This document shows positions 61,751 through 64,000 of a stretch of 64,000 nt of DNA, one piece after another (position 1 is the first letter of the stretch; every line of letters begins with the position of its first letter). The notes below the pieces were generated by a model that saw only the letters and a list, made by a program, of their open reading frames with translations, had not been told where the DNA came from and searched no databases. The position numbers were made by a program, and so were the translations under genes. The DNA is from Wandonia haliotis (GTDB lineage Bacteria > Bacteroidota > Bacteroidia > Flavobacteriales_D > Crocinitomicaceae). Where the stretch lies: the NCBI RefSeq assembly GCF_039523435.1, contig NZ_BAAAFH010000003.1, positions 124,001 through 188,000 on the forward strand, written 5' to 3'.

Positions 61751-64000
61751 ATGAATTTACAAAGCCGTATATTGTTTTTAAGTTTTTTACTGATGTGTCA
61801 GGTTTCTGCCCAGGTAACCGCAAACTTTTCGGCTTCTCCGAGAAGTGTTTGTGTGGGTGAACCCATCAACTTTACGGATCTGTCATCGGCTTCCGGGGGC
61901 TCCATTTCTTCCTGGTTATGGAATTTCGGAGACGGAAATACATCAACACAAGCGAACCCGACTCATACCTACACAGCAGCGGGGAATTACAATATAACGC
62001 TTACGGTTTCAGACGGATCTGTTTCTGTTGCAGAGGTAAAAGCAAATTTTATAACGGTACATCCGCTACCTGCGGTTAGTTTTCAAACACCTTTATCCGG
62101 ATGCGAAGTACCCTATTCTCCTGTGTTTTCAGCGATTCAACCACAAGGAAACTATACGTATGCATGGGATTTTGGAAACGGACAGACCTCAACTTCGGCT
62201 GCTCCTTCGGGAATTGTGTATAATCAGGCAGGCAGTTATGAGGTCAATCTGAGTGTAACAGCAACAGAAACAGGTTGTCAGAATGATTTGACGCAAACGA
62301 TAACAGTTGCTCCCTTTTCAGCGGAATTTCAGGTTAGTGAACAACAGATTTGTTTAGGCACAGCAATTTCTTTTACAGATATTTCCTCTGGTTCTCCGGA
62401 TACCTGGTCCTATGATTTGGGTAACGGAGCAGTATCATCCAGTCAGAATCCGGTGTATACGTATCAGAACCCCGGTGTGTATACGGTTATATTAACAACT
62501 GGTAATACAACGACGGGTTGTAATGATACCTACTCTATGGAAATAGAGGTCTTTGATCGTCCTTCTCCTTCATTTGACATCCAACCGACACACGGTTGTT
62601 CACCTCTTACTGTTCAGTTTACCAACACCTCTCAACCTTCAGGAGGAAGCTTTGAATGGAATTTCGGAAACGGACAAACTTTTTCCGGTGCCAATCCTCC
62701 GGATCAGGTGTATCCGAATAACGGAGTCTATTCTGTTACACTCCAGCAGATGGATGAAAATGGATGTTCCTCTACAGTAACGATGACGGATTTGATAGAA
62801 GTTTCGTCACTTATTGTCGGTTTTGAAGCAGATATACTGGAAGGCTGTGAAGAGCTTCAGGTGAATTTTACGGATACATCATCTTCTCCGAACCCTATTG
62901 ATAACCCGATTACATCCTGGCAGTGGGATTTTGGTAATGGTAATACATACAGCGGACAAAACCCGCCTTCGCAACTGTTTTCGGAAGGAGAGTATACCAT
63001 TACACTGGTCGTTTCTACAGATGGGGGATGTCAGGAAACAGCCATTACACAGGACTATATCCAGGTGGGAGTTCCTCCACAGGCAAGCTTTACTTATACG
63101 CCGACATCTGAATGTGCCAAATCTGACTTTGAATTTGAGAGTACAGTCACTGTTCCGGTTCCATACGATGAAGAGGACATCCGGTATGAATGGGATTTTG
63201 GAGACGGAGGGACGGCAACTGACCCAAACCCTACGTATAACTACCCGATTGATACAGGTTACTTTGATGTACAACTGATTGTTTATTTCAGAGGCTGCCC
63301 AGATACGGTAGTGACAACCGATGCGGTTTATATCATTGCACCTATTGCCAATTTTTCACCCGAAAGCATGTTGTTTTGCAACGAAACATTACCATTGGAG
63401 GTTGATTTTAACGATCAGGCAATTCTGGGAACCGTTAATGATGATGTAGAAATGATCTGGGACTTCGGAGACGGAAATGGGACAACCTTTCTTTCTCCTG
63501 CTATTTTTTCAGGATCAGATCAGGGTTCTACCAGCAATACATATACCAACTATGGTACGTATTTTATTAAACAGGTGGTTCATAATTATACTACCGGGTG
63601 TTCGGATAGTATAACAAGAGAAATCAATATTTCTCAGCTCATTCCGGATATTGCGATGTCGGACGATACAATATGTCGCTTGTCTTCGGTCTTTGTTTCT
63701 AATAATTCTACAACATCCCATCCGATTATTAATACGGTTTTTGACATGGGTAACGGAACGGTTGTACAACAAGGAAGTGTGAACGAACTCTATCAAAATT
63801 CAGGAGCTTACGATATTAGTATGCAGGTAACCAATAGCGCAGGTTGCACTGAAATCTATACACATGAAGACTTTATTGTCCTACAGGAACCAACCGCACA
63901 CATTTCTCCGTCGCAAAGTGCGGGATGTGTACCCTTGACCGTATCATTTGGCAACACTTCGCAGGTGCAGGGGAATGGCGTCCCTCTGGCATCATTTGAA
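61751..64000 (+). CDS. large PKD-repeat surface protein (partial, runs off the window)
   Basis: An open frame of 750 codons from the ATG at 61751, without a stop before the window ends. The start has a signal peptide (LFLSFLLMCQVSAQ). At least eight PKD-type repeats of about 85-100 residues follow, with cores WNFGDGNTS, WDFGNGQTS, YDLGNGAVS, WNFGNGQTF, WDFGNGNTY, WDFGDGGTA, WDFGDGNGT and FDMGNGTVV; two of these cores depart from the W/Y-D-F pattern. Proteins of this type in Bacteroidota are usually secreted surface adhesins that end in a gliding or T9SS sorting domain, not seen here because the end lies outside the window. It begins 198 bp after the divergent mnhA start. Confidence 0.85.
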   Translation, partial: MNLQSRILFLSFLLMCQVSAQVTANFSASPRSVCVGEPINFTDLSSASGGSISSWLWNFGDGNTSTQANPTHTYTAAGNYNITLTVSDGSVSVAEVKANFITVHPLPAVSFQTPLSGCEVPYSPVFSAIQPQGNYTYAWDFGNGQTSTSAAPSGIVYNQAGSYEVNLSVTATETGCQNDLTQTITVAPFSAEFQVSEQQICLGTAISFTDISSGSPDTWSYDLGNGAVSSSQNPVYTYQNPGVYTVILTTGNTTTGCNDTYSMEIEVFDRPSPSFDIQPTHGCSPLTVQFTNTSQPSGGSFEWNFGNGQTFSGANPPDQVYPNNGVYSVTLQQMDENGCSSTVTMTDLIEVSSLIVGFEADILEGCEELQVNFTDTSSSPNPIDNPITSWQWDFGNGNTYSGQNPPSQLFSEGEYTITLVVSTDGGCQETAITQDYIQVGVPPQASFTYTPTSECAKSDFEFESTVTVPVPYDEEDIRYEWDFGDGGTATDPNPTYNYPIDTGYFDVQLIVYFRGCPDTVVTTDAVYIIAPIANFSPESMLFCNETLPLEVDFNDQAILGTVNDDVEMIWDFGDGNGTTFLSPAIFSGSDQGSTSNTYTNYGTYFIKQVVHNYTTGCSDSITREINISQLIPDIAMSDDTICRLSSVFVSNNSTTSHPIINTVFDMGNGTVVQQGSVNELYQNSGAYDISMQVTNSAGCTEIYTHEDFIVLQEPTAHISPSQSAGCVPLTVSFGNTSQVQGNGVPLASFE

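Noticed and set aside
62879..63274. Minus-strand open frame opposite the PKD protein (also plus-strand frames at 62553 and 62898)
   Set aside because: They are out-of-frame shadows of the PKD repeats; the real frame runs from 61751 to the end of the window.
1..64000. Search for CRISPR arrays, insertion sequences, prophage genes and rRNA operons
   Set aside because: I saw no regularly spaced repeats, transposase or integrase motifs, phage genes or rRNA sequences; base and gene content are uniform.

Overview
The window looks like a chromosome segment from a member of the Bacteroidota, most likely order Flavobacteriales. Supporting features are the gliding protein GldH, type IX secretion sorting domains (types A and B), a large PKD-repeat surface protein, MORN-variant proteins, a DUF4175 protein, a RicT/PSP1 protein next to gldH, a flavodoxin-dependent long-form IspG, carotenoid genes, and repeated TAnnTTTG promoter elements. 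I see no phage, insertion sequence, CRISPR array or other clear sign of recent transfer. Almost every gene looks intact; the first and last are cut by the window ends.

Layout. 0-2.7 kb: end of mtnA, a CrtD-like carotenoid desaturase and a convergent glycosyltransferase. 2.8-6.7 kb: a FadL/OmpP1-type porin, a lipoprotein with the SGNH fold but none of the usual catalytic residues, and a secreted esterase. 6.8-8.4 kb: M42 peptidase and a UDG-like protein. 8.5-12.7 kb: a two-component system followed by an outer-membrane protein, a PepSY-like protein and a DUF2490 protein. Three promoters here share an identical direct repeat placed 10 bp upstream of a -7 element, which suggests a compact regulon. 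12.7-15.0 kb: MORN lipoprotein, membrane protein, YdeI-like and VOC proteins. 15.2-21.1 kb: a four-gene overlapping operon (LysM protein with a degenerate transglycosylase-like region, two SGNH hydrolases, an MBOAT acyltransferase) that looks like an envelope glycan O-acylation system. 21.2-23.2 kb: ispG.

23.4-39.9 kb looks like the origin side of the chromosome. Three parS-like sites sit at the borders of a methyltransferase gene, mnmG and ybeY. About 13 kb further on, an A+T-rich gene-free stretch of about 550 bp between rpiB and a MORN-protein gene carries two perfect DnaA boxes and several near matches, making it a candidate oriC. Most genes from rpiB leftwards to the methyltransferase lie on the minus strand and the block to its right lies on the plus strand, as expected of an origin. 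Between these sites lie ybeY, an anti-sigma-type ATPase, a DUF4175 protein, gltX, folB, tRNA-Cys, an aminotransferase, an ECF sigma factor with a putative anti-sigma factor carrying a gliding-type C-terminal domain, a TlpA-like protein, an M28 peptidase and rpiB.

39.9-50.0 kb: a MORN protein, a PAS histidine kinase and a LytTR regulator in one operon, then an ALDH7-type dehydrogenase, ricT, gldH, a small CxxC protein and dxr. With ispG, dxr supplies two steps of the MEP isoprenoid pathway that would feed carotenoid synthesis. 50.0-64.0 kb: a very large outer-membrane protein, a PiT phosphate transporter fused to a PhoU-like domain, a complete seven-subunit Mrp Na+/H+ antiporter operon, and the start of a giant PKD-repeat surface protein.
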